Notes: a model not told the origin generated them from the letters alone. Shown: positions 35,589 to 44,876, numbered from the stretch's first letter. The stretch is DNA of 64,000 nucleotides from Haloplanus sp. CK5-1 (GCF_037201915.1 NZ_CP147505.1:1-64000), one strand, 5' to 3'. Numbers and translations are program-made.

Positions 35589-37019
35589 TCAGACGTCTCC
35601 TTTGAGTGTGACGGTCCCAGCGTAATAACGGTACCAGAGGTACGAGGCGATCATGACGACGACGCCGATACCGATCGATGCGGGTTGCATGAAGACGATC
35701 AGTCCGAAACTGGCGAGGGCACCGACGGCCGGAACCACCGGATAGCCGGGCACCCGGTAGCTGGGCGCGTACCACTCGGGGTTCCGCCGTCGCAACACGA
35801 TCAGGGCGACACACATCAGCCCGTACATGATCAGGTGGAGAAACGAGGCGACCTCCGCGAGGAGTTCGACCCGTCCGGTCGCGACGAGGATCAGGATCGG
35901 GCCACCGGCGGCGAGGAGGGCGACGTGTGGCGTGCCGTACCGGAGGTTGACCTCGCTCGCTTTCCGGGGGAGCAGGGCGTCACGGCTCAGCGCGTACACC
36001 GCCCGCGAGGCGCTGAGGATCGACGCGTTCGCGCTCGAGAACGTCGCCAACAGCCCGGCGCCCAGGATCGCGACCGCACCGGGCAACCCGAGGAAGTCAC
36101 GGGCGACTTCGACCATGGCCGTCTCCCCGAACTGTCCCAGCCGATCGGCCCCGAACGCGCTGGTCGCGACGAAGATCGTCACGACGTAGAAGACGGTGAC
36201 GACGAGTACCGAGCCGACCATCGCCAGCGGGAGGTTCCGGCCCGGTTGTTTGATCTCGCCGGCGACGGTCGCGACCTGGGCGAACCCCAGATACGACGTG
36301 AACACGAGCGCCGCGGTCGTCAACACCGGAAAGTATCCCCTCGAGAAGAACTGCTCCGGAACGGTCCCGCGGCCGAACACGCCCACGGCGTCGAGGACAC
36401 CGTACGAGAGAAACCCCGTGAGCACCACGAGGAGGATTCCCACGACGACGTTCTGAATCTTCGCGGTGTTCTCCGTCCCGCCGATACTCAACGCGGTCAG
36501 CGCTGCGCCGAACAGCAGTCCGATCCCGATGACGGGACTGAAGGGGAGTTCGACACCGAGTTCGGTGAAGACGGCGCTCGCGTAGTGACCGAGTCCGACC
36601 AGATAGAACGCGGAGGCGAACATCAGCCCCAGCCACAGCCCGAGGCCGACGATCGCACCGTAGGCCGTCCCCATCCCCCGGGAGATGAAGTAGTAGCCGC
36701 CACCGCTCCGGGGCATCGCCGTGGCGAGTTCGGAGGTCGGGAGCGCCACGAGCAACGCGATCAGTCCGCCGATCGCAAACGAGAGGGTGGCCGCGAGACC
36801 GGCGTTGTTCGCCGCCAACCCCGGGAAGACGAAGATGCCGGCCCCGATCATGGTTCCGATCCCGATCGCCAGTCCACCGACGAGCCCGATGGTCCGTTCG
36901 AGTTCGACGCCGTCGTCGTGGATCGTCGTGTCGGCGGTGACGGCCGCCGGCTCCGCCACGGGGACCTCACCGGCGACGTTCTCGCCCGTGCCCTCACCGT
37001 CGACAGGCTGTTCGGTCAC
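35589..37019 (-). CDS. APC-family amino-acid permease
   Basis: The 476-aa permease has twelve likely helices. The first helix carries the substrate-binding motif [19 protein letters not shown], typical of the amino acid-polyamine-organocation family, and the loop [14 protein letters not shown] follows helix 2. A 38-residue acidic cytoplasmic N-terminus precedes helix 1. It is first in an operon with the tandem Usp gene. The substrate, perhaps a cationic or neutral amino acid, is unknown. Confidence 0.88.
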   Translation of the reverse strand: MTEQPVDGEGTGENVAGEVPVAEPAAVTADTTIHDDGVELERTIGLVGGLAIGIGTMIGAGIFVFPGLAANNAGLAATLSFAIGGLIALLVALPTSELATAMPRSGGGYYFISRGMGTAYGAIVGLGLWLGLMFASAFYLVGLGHYASAVFTELGVELPFSPVIGIGLLFGAALTALSIGGTENTAKIQNVVVGILLVVLTGFLSYGVLDAVGVFGRGTVPEQFFSRGYFPVLTTAALVFTSYLGFAQVATVAGEIKQPGRNLPLAMVGSVLVVTVFYVVTIFVATSAFGADRLGQFGETAMVEVARDFLGLPGAVAILGAGLLATFSSANASILSASRAVYALSRDALLPRKASEVNLRYGTPHVALLAAGGPILILVATGRVELLAEVASFLHLIMYGLMCVALIVLRRRNPEWYAPSYRVPGYPVVPAVGALASFGLIVFMQPASIGIGVVVMIASYLWYRYYAGTVTLKGDV

Positions 37020-37146
37020 ACGGGACCGATAGTTTCAGCCGTCGGATAAATCCGCCGACCGGTCGTACGGCCCGGTTGTAAGCAGCCGGCGAGAGGGAGA
37101 CGGACCCGGAGTCGTTCCGAGCACAGCTCGAGCGTGTGGACCGTCC

Positions 37147-37196
37147 GTGTCCGAAAGCACCACGGATGAACACGCCAATACGTCTGTGTCCGAAAG
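37147..37196 (+). promoter_or_regulatory. Pair of 11-bp direct repeats upstream of pitA
   Basis: GTGTCCGAAAG occurs at 37147-37157 and again at 37186-37196, 39 bp apart, just upstream of the intact phosphate permease. Two equally spaced identical sites suggest binding by a regulator on the same helix face, roughly four turns apart. It could be a phosphate-responsive site. No such repeats precede the broken paralogue at 8030. Confidence 0.35.
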
Positions 37197-37211
37197 GATG
37201 GTCACTATACC

Positions 37212-38465
37212 ATGGTGTCACTACTCGTCGTTGGTGGCCTGGTCGTCGCCGCGTTCGTCGGATTCAACATCGGAGGATCGTCGACTGGCGTCGCGTTCGG
37301 GCCTGCCGTCGGGAGTCGGCTCGTCAGGAAGGTGACGGCGGCAGCACTCTTCAGCGTGTTCGCGTTCGTCGGGGCGTGGACGGTCGGACGCAACGTCATC
37401 GTAACGATGAGCGAGGGCATCGTACCGGCCGCACAGTTCACCCCCGTGGCCGGTGTCGGCGTCCTGTTTTTCACCGGGCTCTCGCTGCTCGTCTCGAACC
37501 TCTATGGCGTCCCCGCATCGACATCGATGACGGCTGTCGGGGCCATCGTGGGGCTCGGGCTCGCGACGGGATCGCTCAACGAGACGCTGATGTTCACGAT
37601 CGTCTCCGCGTGGATCGTCGCACCGCTCATCGGACTCGGAGTCGGGGCGGTCATCGGCCGGTACGTCTACCCGCAACTCGAAGCGAGGCTGTCGTTTACG
37701 CGCCTCGAACGACAGTTGGTGCAGATCGATCGGTCGGGGCGGGTTCCCCGCCTCCGATTCAACAGGAACGCGTCACCCCGTGACCTCGTTGGATCGGCAC
37801 TAGTGCTTGCCATCGCCTGTTACATGGGCTTCAGCGCGGGCGCGTCGAACGCCGCGAACGCGGTCGCGCCGCTCGTCGGCAACGGCGCGGTCAGCATCGA
37901 TCAAGGCGTGTTGCTGGCCGTCGGTGCCATCAGCCTCGGAGGGTTCACGATCGCCAGGCGTACGCTCGCGACGGTCGGTGACGGGATCACGGATCTCCCC
38001 ATTCTGGCGGCACTCATCGTCTCCACCGTAGGTGCGACGATCATCACCGTCCTGTCGTACTACGGCATTCCGGCGAGCCTCGCAGTGAGTACGACCTGCT
38101 GTATCATCGGTCTCGGCTGGGGTCGAGCGAGCCGAGCCGCCACGCTCGCGGAACTCGCGACGCCGCCGTCCAAGGCCCAACCGGGGCCGAATCTCACGAC
38201 CGGCGCCCTCGCCGCCCCGTCGGCCGAGGAGGCCGAACCGGCCGGACCGACCGTCGGTGACCTCGCGGCCGGCGAGGGGTCCGACACCGAGAGTCGACAA
38301 GACGATCCCCCGTCGATCCCACCGATCGGCGAGGAAGACATCGACGAACTGGCGGCCGAGAGTCTGTTCGACCCAGCGGCGACGAGTCGAATCGTCGTCC
38401 TCTGGATCCTCACGCCGTCACTCTCGATCGTCGGCTCGTACCTCCTCTTCGTTTTCCTGCTGTGA
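37212..38465 (+). CDS. pitA: Inorganic phosphate transporter (PitA family), intact copy
   Basis: The 417-aa membrane protein has the two Pit repeats: NIGGSSTGVAFGPAVGSRLVRK near the N-terminus and FSAGASNAANAVAPLVGNGAV in the middle, with [23 protein letters not shown] between. A cytoplasmic acidic loop precedes the last helix (WILTPSLSIVGSYLLFVFLL). It imports phosphate with a cation. It is the closest relative of the IS-split gene at 8030-10371. The next gene, 159 bp downstream, is a more distant Pit-family member. Confidence 0.92.
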   Translation: MVSLLVVGGLVVAAFVGFNIGGSSTGVAFGPAVGSRLVRKVTAAALFSVFAFVGAWTVGRNVIVTMSEGIVPAAQFTPVAGVGVLFFTGLSLLVSNLYGVPASTSMTAVGAIVGLGLATGSLNETLMFTIVSAWIVAPLIGLGVGAVIGRYVYPQLEARLSFTRLERQLVQIDRSGRVPRLRFNRNASPRDLVGSALVLAIACYMGFSAGASNAANAVAPLVGNGAVSIDQGVLLAVGAISLGGFTIARRTLATVGDGITDLPILAALIVSTVGATIITVLSYYGIPASLAVSTTCCIIGLGWGRASRAATLAELATPPSKAQPGPNLTTGALAAPSAEEAEPAGPTVGDLAAGEGSDTESRQDDPPSIPPIGEEDIDELAAESLFDPAATSRIVVLWILTPSLSIVGSYLLFVFLL

Positions 38466-38624
38466 ACCGGTCCGTGGTGTCGATACCCTCTCGAGGCGTG
38501 TCCGGCGGCGAACCGGCGACAAACGCGGGTGCTCAGCGATCCGATTCGCCGGACGAACTTTAATATCCGCGTCGGTCGAAGTGCGCGACATGGTTCACAC
38601 CGCCGTCCGTGGAGGTCCCTGAAC

Positions 38625-39830
38625 GTGGTGGGAGTCGGCTTCTGGGCGCTGGTCGGACTGGCGACACTCACCAGTCTCGCCACGGCGTGGACGCTCGGTG
38701 CCAACAGCAACTCGCCACCGTTCGCGCCGGCGATCGGTGCCAACGCCATCTCGACGATGCGGGCGGCCTTCCTGATCGGCATCCTCGCCGCACTCGGCGC
38801 ACTCACCCAGGGCGGGGCGATCTCCGCGACCATCGGGGCGGGGCTCGTCGACGGCGTCCAGATCACGTCGCTGGCGGCGACTGCGGGCCTGCTGACCGCG
38901 ACCGGGTTCATGGCCTTCGGCGTCTACACCGGCTATCCGGTCCCGGCGGCGTTCGCAACGACCGGGGCGATGGTCGGCGTCGGCCTCTCGCTCGGCGGCG
39001 ACCCCGCCATCGACACCTACCGTCGCATCGCGCTCTTCTGGATACTCGTGCCTCCAGTTTCGGGGGGACTCGCCTACCTCACCGCCACCCTGCTCCGACG
39101 CGACGACGTCCCGGAGACGGTCGGCGTCCCGTTGCTCGCGGCGGTCGTCAGCGGCATCGTCGCCAACGTCCAACTGGGGGTCATCCCCTCGCCGCCCGAC
39201 GCGACCCAGAGTTCCATCGCGGGGTTCGTCGCGAGGGGGGTCGAGACACCGACCGTCGGCGGGATCGACCCGCTGGCGGTGTTCGTGACACTTTCGGCCG
39301 CCGCGGTGGGGTTCCAGTTCGTTCGCCGGCGGACGCAGGCATCGGTCGAGGACGGCATCCGAACTTTTCTCGTCCTCCTCGGGAGCGTCGTCGCCTTCTC
39401 CAGTGGTGGCAGTCAGGTCGGGCTGGCGACCGGACCGCTCGAGAACCTCTACGGGACCGAACTCGGGTTGCCCGGCATCGTCCTGCTGGCGCTCGGCGCG
39501 GTCGGCATCCTCGCGGGCGCGTGGATGGGTGCGCCGAAACTGCTTCAGGCGACCTCCCGCGAGTACGCACAGTTGGGAGCCAGACGCTCCATCGCCGCGT
39601 TGGTTCCCGGGTTCATCATCGCGCAACTGGCCATCGCGCTGGGGATCCCCATCTCGTTCAACAACATCATCATCTCCGGCGTCATCGGCGGCGGACTCGC
39701 CGGTGGCTCGGCGGGCGTCTCTCGCCGAAAGATCGGCGTGACTCTCGCGTTTTGGCTCATCACTCTGGTCACCTCCATCGCGATCGGGTTCGGGCTCTAC
39801 AGGGCCTTCGCCGCGGTGCTCGGCGGGTGA
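38625..39830 (+). CDS. Divergent Pit-family anion permease
   Basis: The 401-aa membrane protein has about ten helices and two degenerate Pit repeats: ATAWTLGANSNSPPFAPAIGANAISTMRAA and AFSSGGSQVGLATGPLENLYG. The classic GANDVANA-type asparagines are partly replaced, so it may carry another oxyanion or act as a partner. A strong ribosome site GGAGGT (38611-38616) sits eight bases before the GTG at 38625, which decides the start against an upstream frame. Confidence 0.8.
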   Translation: MVGVGFWALVGLATLTSLATAWTLGANSNSPPFAPAIGANAISTMRAAFLIGILAALGALTQGGAISATIGAGLVDGVQITSLAATAGLLTATGFMAFGVYTGYPVPAAFATTGAMVGVGLSLGGDPAIDTYRRIALFWILVPPVSGGLAYLTATLLRRDDVPETVGVPLLAAVVSGIVANVQLGVIPSPPDATQSSIAGFVARGVETPTVGGIDPLAVFVTLSAAAVGFQFVRRRTQASVEDGIRTFLVLLGSVVAFSSGGSQVGLATGPLENLYGTELGLPGIVLLALGAVGILAGAWMGAPKLLQATSREYAQLGARRSIAALVPGFIIAQLAIALGIPISFNNIIISGVIGGGLAGGSAGVSRRKIGVTLAFWLITLVTSIAIGFGLYRAFAAVLGG

Positions 39831-39836
39831 GGCCGG

Positions 39837-40268
39837 TTAGCGGACGACGGTCACCGTCACGGGGGCCTCGCCGACGACGCTCGTCGCCACGGTTCCGAGC
39901 AGCCGACGAGCGATATCACTCCGCTGACCGCCGTGGCCACCCATCACGACGTGATCGACGTCGTTGGCGTCGACGTAGTCGAGGATGGCCTCGGCCGGAT
40001 CACCGGTCTCCACCGCCGTCTCGACCGTCCGGTCGAGGTCGGTGGCCCGCGCTCGCGCCCGATCGACGATGCGGTCGCCCCGGTCACGTGCGCTCTCGCA
40101 CCGGTCCTCGCCGGGTTCGAGGATACCACCCTCGCTCATCGCCCCGTCGATCGGCGTCACCACGTTCAGGACGGTCACCCGACAGTCGAAGAGTTCGAGC
40201 GCCCGTTCGAGTGCCTCGTCCGCCAGCGGCGATCCGTCGAGCGGGACGAGGACGTGCGATGGCGCCAT
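39837..40268 (-). CDS. Universal stress protein (UspA family)
   Basis: The 143-aa single-domain Usp begins SHVLVPLDGSPLADEALERAL and ends with the ATP-binding signature VVMGGHGGQRSDIARRLLGTVATSVVGEAPVTVTVV, matching G-x2-G-x9-G. It converges with the Pit-like permease gene (6-bp gap) and could modulate it. Start at MAPSHVLVPL. Confidence 0.88.
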   Translation of the reverse strand: MAPSHVLVPLDGSPLADEALERALELFDCRVTVLNVVTPIDGAMSEGGILEPGEDRCESARDRGDRIVDRARARATDLDRTVETAVETGDPAEAILDYVDANDVDHVVMGGHGGQRSDIARRLLGTVATSVVGEAPVTVTVVR

Positions 40269-40395
40269 GGGTGGTCTTGGGCCTACGCATACATATCGAC
40301 GGTGGTCGTGGACCCGCCCCCGCCACGCGCGGGTGGGACCGTGACGGCCCCGCCCAAGCGAACCCGTCAAGTGCGCCGAGCACCCACCGGTAGCC

Positions 40396-40734
40396 GTGAG
40401 CGACGCGAATTCGGGTCCACTGTCGCCGGACCGTCCCGACGCCGAACGTCCGTTTCGGGTCGACGCCCCGTTCGATCCCGCGGGCGACCAGCCGGACGCC
40501 ATCGAGGAACTCGTGTCCGGCTACGACTCCGGGACGGAGCGCCAGACCCTCCTCGGAGTCACCGGGTCGGGCAAGACCAACACCGTCTCGTGGGTGATCG
40601 AGGAGATTCAGCAGCCGACGCTGGTGATCGCCCACAACAAGACGCTGGCCGCGCAACTCTACGAGGAGTTCCGGAGCCTGTTTCCCGACAACGCCGTCGA
40701 GTACTTCGTCTCCTACTACGATTTCCAGTCCTAA
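40396..40734 (+). pseudogene. uvrB: UvrB, 5' fragment truncated by the integrated element
   Basis: The 112-aa remnant matches the N-terminus of excinuclease subunit Uvr[22 protein letters not shown], Walker [18 protein letters not shown], then [35 protein letters not shown]. In UvrB the next residues are YYQPEAYVP; here the frame changes to FQS and stops. GTG start at 40396. The product keeps Walker A but lacks all remaining helicase motifs and the UvrC-binding part, so it is not functional. The rest of uvrB must lie beyond the element's other end, or be lost. Confidence 0.92.
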
Positions 40735-40735
40735 A
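40718..40735 (+). other. Left attachment site (attL) in uvrB
   Basis: The uvrB reading runs normally to Tyr-Tyr-Asp (TACTACGAT) and then departs to TTCCAGTCCTAA. The crossover core should therefore lie in or just before TCCTACTACGA. The exact core needs the right junction, which is outside the window. Confidence 0.55.
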
Positions 40736-40779
40736 CTATATTATCCTACCGCTACATAGACTAAACGTGGCGATTCGGA

Positions 40780-42027
40780 ATGGTATCTAAATCACACGAC
40801 GAGTGGTCTGTTATCGCAAACGAACACTCTCGGCTGGAAGAGGAAGTTGAATCGGGCGATATTGTGAAAGAAGACGCCCAAGCAATTGAAGATTTCATTG
40901 AACACGACCAAGGTAAGAATAAACTTACTACTGTCCGTGGTCACTTCACTGTTCTCCGAACAGCGGCGCGACGGGCTACAGTTCCACTTGTCGAAAGTGA
41001 CGAGAACAACCTATCTTCGCTTCTGTCTTCCATGCGCTCCGGAGCGCACCCTGACGTGAAAGACGAAGGTATTGGTGTCTCGAATTACCAGAAGGCTTTC
41101 CGAGTGTTCTATCGCTACCATCCCGAACTCGGAGTTGACCCTACGGCGATTGAGATTGACGAGGAACGGGGTCGGCAGGTAGGGGCTGACGACCTACTGT
41201 TTCAGGAAGACGTGGACGCTCTTCTAAAAAACTGCTACACTCTCCGTGACCGTGCCTTACTCGCTATGGGATTGGCTACGGGACAACGAATCGACGCACT
41301 TCGGACTCTCCGGAACAAGCACGTCACGATACGAGGCCAAACGATGGACATTACGCTTAATGAGGAAGAAGGAACTCTGAAAGGCGCGAGCGGATCCAAG
41401 CCTCTGCTGTGGGCCAAACATTACGTGAAGGCGTGGTACAGAAACCATCCATATAAGGACGACCCTGAAGCGGCGCTCTTCTGCCCGACTCCGGACGCGC
41501 CTCTTCCCGACGATAGAAATCCCCGTGGGCCGATCCACTACCAGACTGTTCGTGACAAACTCCACCGAATTGGAGAGAAGGCTGGCATAGAACCTGAAAA
41601 ACCGGTCTATCCACACCTTCTAAGGCACACTGCGATTACTCGTATGGTGCTTGAGGGGCTGAACGAACAAAAAATCAAGAAAATCGCTGGTTGGTCGGCT
41701 GACTCGTCACAGTTCGAGATATACGTGTCCATGTCTGACGAATTGTCCAACGATTCTATCCGTGAGGACTTGGGACTGCCAACCTCTGGTGAGGTACCTG
41801 TCCTTGGCCGTCCGACGCTTCAGGAATGTCCCGAGTGCCATGACCGCCTACCTGAAGACCCCGACCACTGCCCAACCTGTCAAGTCCCACTGACCACCTA
41901 CGAAGCAATCGCGGGGGAATACGAAACCGAAATACCGTCACCAGACCCGACGAATTTGGTCGAAGATATGAGCCAAGAAGAGATGTTGAAAACAGTCAAA
42001 GCGATAGAAGAAAAACTATCCGAATAA
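40780..42027 (+). CDS. int: Tyrosine recombinase (integrase) with C-terminal zinc ribbon
   Basis: The 415-aa recombinase catalyses integration and excision. It has an N-terminal SAM-like core-binding domain and a catalytic domain with the first arginine in GLATGQRIDALR (about residue 170), H-x-x-R in HLLRHTAITRM (about 280) and the tyrosine in SSQFEIYVSMS (about 315). After the catalytic domain comes a zinc ribbon, CPECHDRL...CPTCQVPL (about 348-370), a common haloarchaeal addition. It reads away from attL into the element. Confidence 0.92.
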   Translation: MVSKSHDEWSVIANEHSRLEEEVESGDIVKEDAQAIEDFIEHDQGKNKLTTVRGHFTVLRTAARRATVPLVESDENNLSSLLSSMRSGAHPDVKDEGIGVSNYQKAFRVFYRYHPELGVDPTAIEIDEERGRQVGADDLLFQEDVDALLKNCYTLRDRALLAMGLATGQRIDALRTLRNKHVTIRGQTMDITLNEEEGTLKGASGSKPLLWAKHYVKAWYRNHPYKDDPEAALFCPTPDAPLPDDRNPRGPIHYQTVRDKLHRIGEKAGIEPEKPVYPHLLRHTAITRMVLEGLNEQKIKKIAGWSADSSQFEIYVSMSDELSNDSIREDLGLPTSGEVPVLGRPTLQECPECHDRLPEDPDHCPTCQVPLTTYEAIAGEYETEIPSPDPTNLVEDMSQEEMLKTVKAIEEKLSE

Positions 42028-42034
42028 TCGGGTA

Positions 42035-42199
42035 CTACTGTTCGTCACTCACCTTCTGTTCCAGTGCTTGCCGGGTACCACACAGAACGCAGTGAGACTC
42101 TCGCAGTTCTGACCGTGGACGGGCTTCAGGGCCGATAGCACTTCCACACTCCTTGCATTTGTCGGGCGCTTCTTCCGCTGAATTTGGCGATTTTTCCAT
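42035..42199 (-). CDS. Small zinc-ribbon protein
   Basis: A 54-aa protein (MEKSPNSAEEAPDKCKECGS...) with two CxxC pairs, CKEC near residues 15-18 and CVLC near 37-40, a compact zinc ribbon. It converges with the integrase gene 7 bp downstream. Many haloarchaeal elements carry such mini zinc proteins near the integrase; a regulatory or DNA-binding role is likely but unproven. Confidence 0.6.
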   Translation of the reverse strand: MEKSPNSAEEAPDKCKECGSAIGPEARPRSELRESHCVLCGTRQALEQKVSDEQ

Positions 42200-42378
42200 C
42201 AATCATTGTTTGTACAATTCTATCCAGCAGTTCATCGCTTACGCGAGATTCTATACGTATAAACTTAGGACTCGCCGCATAAAAGAATATCTCCGGAAAT
42301 CCTGCATACAGGCCGTCTATACCACATCTGTTGGGAATAATCAATTAATCTAAGAGGATTTTTGCTGGCGTCTGAACT

Positions 42379-42492
42379 ATGCGTATGACTAACCAAAATC
42401 CTGATGTTAAAATTCCACAGGAACCTGACGACGCTGTGGCGATGGTCGAAGAGGAAATGGACGGCGGCGAAGAGTTAGACGGGACGTTGTAG
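42379..42492 (+). CDS. Possible 37-aa acidic protein
   Basis: A short frame, MRMTNQNPDVKIPQEPDD..., with a strongly acidic C-terminal half (MVEEEMDGGEELDGTL). Typical haloarchaeal composition supports coding, but length gives little statistical support. Its end overlaps the end of a convergent short frame by 18 bp. Confidence 0.35.
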   Translation: MRMTNQNPDVKIPQEPDDAVAMVEEEMDGGEELDGTL

Positions 42493-42597
42493 CGCCCGAG
42501 TAGTCGGAGACAACAGAACCAAGTGTTCCTCTTCGCACGCCTGATTCAGATAATCTAACCCGCCAACGTTCGTGCCGCAAATGGTACAGTCTATCAT
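42475..42597 (-). CDS. Possible 40-aa CxxC protein
   Basis: A short frame, MIDCTICGTNVGGLDYLNQACEEEHL..., with one CxxC pair and a further Cys/His (C21, H25) that could complete a zinc site. It resembles other mini zinc-finger proteins of haloarchaeal elements. It overlaps the convergent 37-aa frame, so at most one may be real. Confidence 0.4.
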   Translation of the reverse strand: MIDCTICGTNVGGLDYLNQACEEEHLVLLSPTTRALQRPV

Positions 42598-42942
42598 TTG
42601 TCCAGCGTGTCATAGAAACAGTCACACCCGATTTACTGCGGTTCGACCGGCAGTAGAAATGTTGAGACGACTATAGTTATAGAAGGCAGTGCGAGATATA
42701 GAGGATATAGTCAGCACTGCCTATCGTAGGGTCATCAGCGTCGGGATCTGTAGTAAGCTACGACGTTCGCCGGATGCCGTGACACACCTCGAAGGGGGGA
42801 TACATTACAGTACGTCAGACAAAGCGCCGGTCATCGAATTAATGTTAATACCGTGTTCCCACTCCTCCCGGAAAGTGTTGATAGAGTGTTCTTGAACACT
42901 ACCCCAACACTTATGTCCTTGTCTGTAAACAATTGAAACGCA
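42598..42942. other. Gene-free stretch with two inverted repeats
   Basis: 345 bp without a convincing gene. It contains a 9-bp stem, AGGCAGTGC (42684-42692) and GCACTGCCT (42714-42722), with a 21-nt loop holding an imperfect internal repeat. It also contains an operator-like palindrome at 42885-42900. It probably holds the promoter of the gene at 42943 and possibly a small structured RNA. Confidence 0.45.
42885..42900. promoter_or_regulatory. Operator-like palindrome AGTGTTC-TT-GAACACT
   Basis: A perfect 7-bp inverted repeat with a 2-bp spacer, ending 42 bp before the start of the gene at 42943. The size and position fit a dimeric HTH repressor site at the promoter; the element encodes several HTH proteins. 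Confidence 0.45.
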
Positions 42943-43530
42943 ATGGCGAACCAAAATACGATGCAAGTAGAGTGCCCGCACTGTAACGAACCATTCGTCG
43001 TCGTACAGGAGAGGTCAGAGCAGACTCACAACCAGCAGTCAGAAGAGCAGGAGGAGCCGATGAACGCTGAGCTATTGAGTTACGAGGAAATTGAAGGGAG
43101 CCAACCATACAGCGGACGTGATGAGGAAATTCCCGTCGAACAGTGTGTGCGAGCTAAGATTAACATCGACGGGAAGGTCCGCCGGTTCACTTTCTGGTAT
43201 ACTCCTGAGCGTGAGGGTTACAAATATATCGTCCGCGGGGAGTTCGATTCAGGTTCAAAAATGAAGACGGTCTATTCGGGAGACGGTTCTCCGTTTTACA
43301 CCGACCGCGGAGTGCCGAAGAACACGGACAAAAAGTGGACCTACCTCGATGAGAAAGAATGCCGTCGTCGTGCGAAAATCGCGGGATTAGGAGAGGTGCG
43401 AGAATCTGCGGAGAATCCTGACCGATACCAAATCCCAATTGGTGAGTCGAAGGAGGGGCTTGTTGAAAACGAAAATCTCCTGCTCAAACTCTCAAAGGGG
43501 CTGTTAGTGTTCCAAACAGACAGTTACTAA
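42943..43530 (+). CDS. Hypothetical protein with N-terminal zinc-finger half
   Basis: A 195-aa protein. The N-terminus has a single CPHC pair (MQVECPHCNEPFVVV), then a Gln/Glu-rich linker (about residues 28-45), then a beta-rich domain (VRAKINIDGKVRRFTFWYTPEREGYKYIVRGEFD). No known catalytic motif. It is followed 29 bp later by the two-wHTH protein gene, with which it is probably co-transcribed. Confidence 0.6.
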   Translation: MANQNTMQVECPHCNEPFVVVQERSEQTHNQQSEEQEEPMNAELLSYEEIEGSQPYSGRDEEIPVEQCVRAKINIDGKVRRFTFWYTPEREGYKYIVRGEFDSGSKMKTVYSGDGSPFYTDRGVPKNTDKKWTYLDEKECRRRAKIAGLGEVRESAENPDRYQIPIGESKEGLVENENLLLKLSKGLLVFQTDSY

Positions 43531-43559
43531 TTGGACGCAGGCTTTGAACTCAATTAACT

Positions 43560-44612
43560 ATGACACGAGGACCAGAACGTGATGTAAAGCGGAAAGACGT
43601 ATTGGCGACGATAGAGCCGGGTATTCCGGTGACAGCGACTACGATACAGGATAATCACTTCGACTGCCACCCCGATACGGTGATGAATCGATTGAAGGAG
43701 CTACACAAACTTGGCGAGATTGAAACGAAAAGCCTGGGCGAACGCGCCCGAGTGTGGTGGGTTCCGGCCCCGGATACGGCGGTAGACAAGTCGCTTGTTA
43801 ACGACGAGATGTTCCGTTCAGCAAAAGATCCCGGTATCCTTCGTGTGATGGCGGACTATCTGAACAACGATACCGAGCCGGTTACATCCGGTGAGATTGC
43901 GGAGCGCGTCGATGATTCACCGGATATCATCTACAATCGCCTCCGCAAGTTGGACGAGAGGGGGTGGATTGAGAGTCTGAAGGTCGGGTCTACCGCTAAG
44001 GTATGGTGGCTGAATAAAGACAAACTCAAAAGTGAGTCTGATACTGGTTCCGAGGATGATGTCGATTCTACCGTTGGAGTAAATACTGAGCCTAACGCCG
44101 AACCTGGAGATTACAACAACCCTCCCTCCGGAAGCGGATCAGATAACCACATAGCAGTGAAGGAATTAACAGACCATTTTGATGAACTTGTTAAAAAAGA
44201 TGACAGTGAACATGTAGACAACGTTCAGACACTCCTAAACGCACTCCTCAATATCACAAAGAATCTATCTGATGAGGAGCAGTCACAGACTAGTCTGACC
44301 CTGTCGGAGGCTCTGAAAGACCATATTCGGGAGGTTGCAGGGAAGACCGAAGCTGAAGGCGTAGAAGGCATTCAGACCCTCGAAGAGGCACTTATACATA
44401 TCTTAGACAACCCTTACGACGAGAAAAAATCGCTGACCGGATATGAAAAAACTCTCGAAGAACCAATAAAAGTGAGTAGGAAAACACTCCAAAAGCTATC
44501 GGGCCTACGTGACTGGACGGGGGCACGAGATCTTGAGGAGGCAATCCGCGAGCGAGCGAACATCGAGAGACGAGACGTGGGAGAAAGACCAGTAGACGTA
44601 AGCGACTGGTAG
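43560..44612 (+). CDS. Double winged-helix transcription regulator
   Basis: A 350-aa protein with two similar winged-helix units. The first is VTATTIQDNHFDCHPDTVMNRLKELHKLGEIETKSLGERARVWW, residues about 24-67. The second is VTSGEIAERVDDSPDIIYNRLRKLDERGWIESLKVGSTAKVWW, about 106-149. Both end in the same RVWW/KVWW wing. A disordered acidic linker follows and then a helical C-terminal half. It likely binds DNA as an element regulator. Confidence 0.72.
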   Translation: MTRGPERDVKRKDVLATIEPGIPVTATTIQDNHFDCHPDTVMNRLKELHKLGEIETKSLGERARVWWVPAPDTAVDKSLVNDEMFRSAKDPGILRVMADYLNNDTEPVTSGEIAERVDDSPDIIYNRLRKLDERGWIESLKVGSTAKVWWLNKDKLKSESDTGSEDDVDSTVGVNTEPNAEPGDYNNPPSGSGSDNHIAVKELTDHFDELVKKDDSEHVDNVQTLLNALLNITKNLSDEEQSQTSLTLSEALKDHIREVAGKTEAEGVEGIQTLEEALIHILDNPYDEKKSLTGYEKTLEEPIKVSRKTLQKLSGLRDWTGARDLEEAIRERANIERRDVGERPVDVSDW

Positions 44613-44741
44613 GGTAGGCTCCTCTGTGCCTCAATGCTCGTCCACCCCTCGTTATAGCGATTATCATTCATTTCAGAGCCCTGTCGTGGGAAACCGTGAG
44701 AGAGGTAATCAATCGATGGAAGCAAATTATGGCTTTGATCA

Positions 44742-44876
44742 CTAATCCCCACAGTTCGGGCTTGAGACGTTGAAGCCCTCGCGGTAGCACGGCCAACACG
44801 AGTACTCGGCGGCGTACCAACAGTCGCAGTCAGGTGTAAGATACGCGCCCTGTATCTTGCACGCGAGTCTTGACAA
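44742..44876 (-). CDS. Possible cysteine-rich mini protein
   Basis: A short frame ending PDCDCWYAAEYSCWPCYREG...PNCGD, with six cysteines in about 25 residues. No ATG is in frame; a TTG at 44876 is the only start inside the open stretch. The cysteine pattern is striking, but coding status is weakly supported. Confidence 0.28.
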   Translation of the reverse strand: MSRLACKIQGAYLTPDCDCWYAAEYSCWPCYREGFNVSSPNCGD

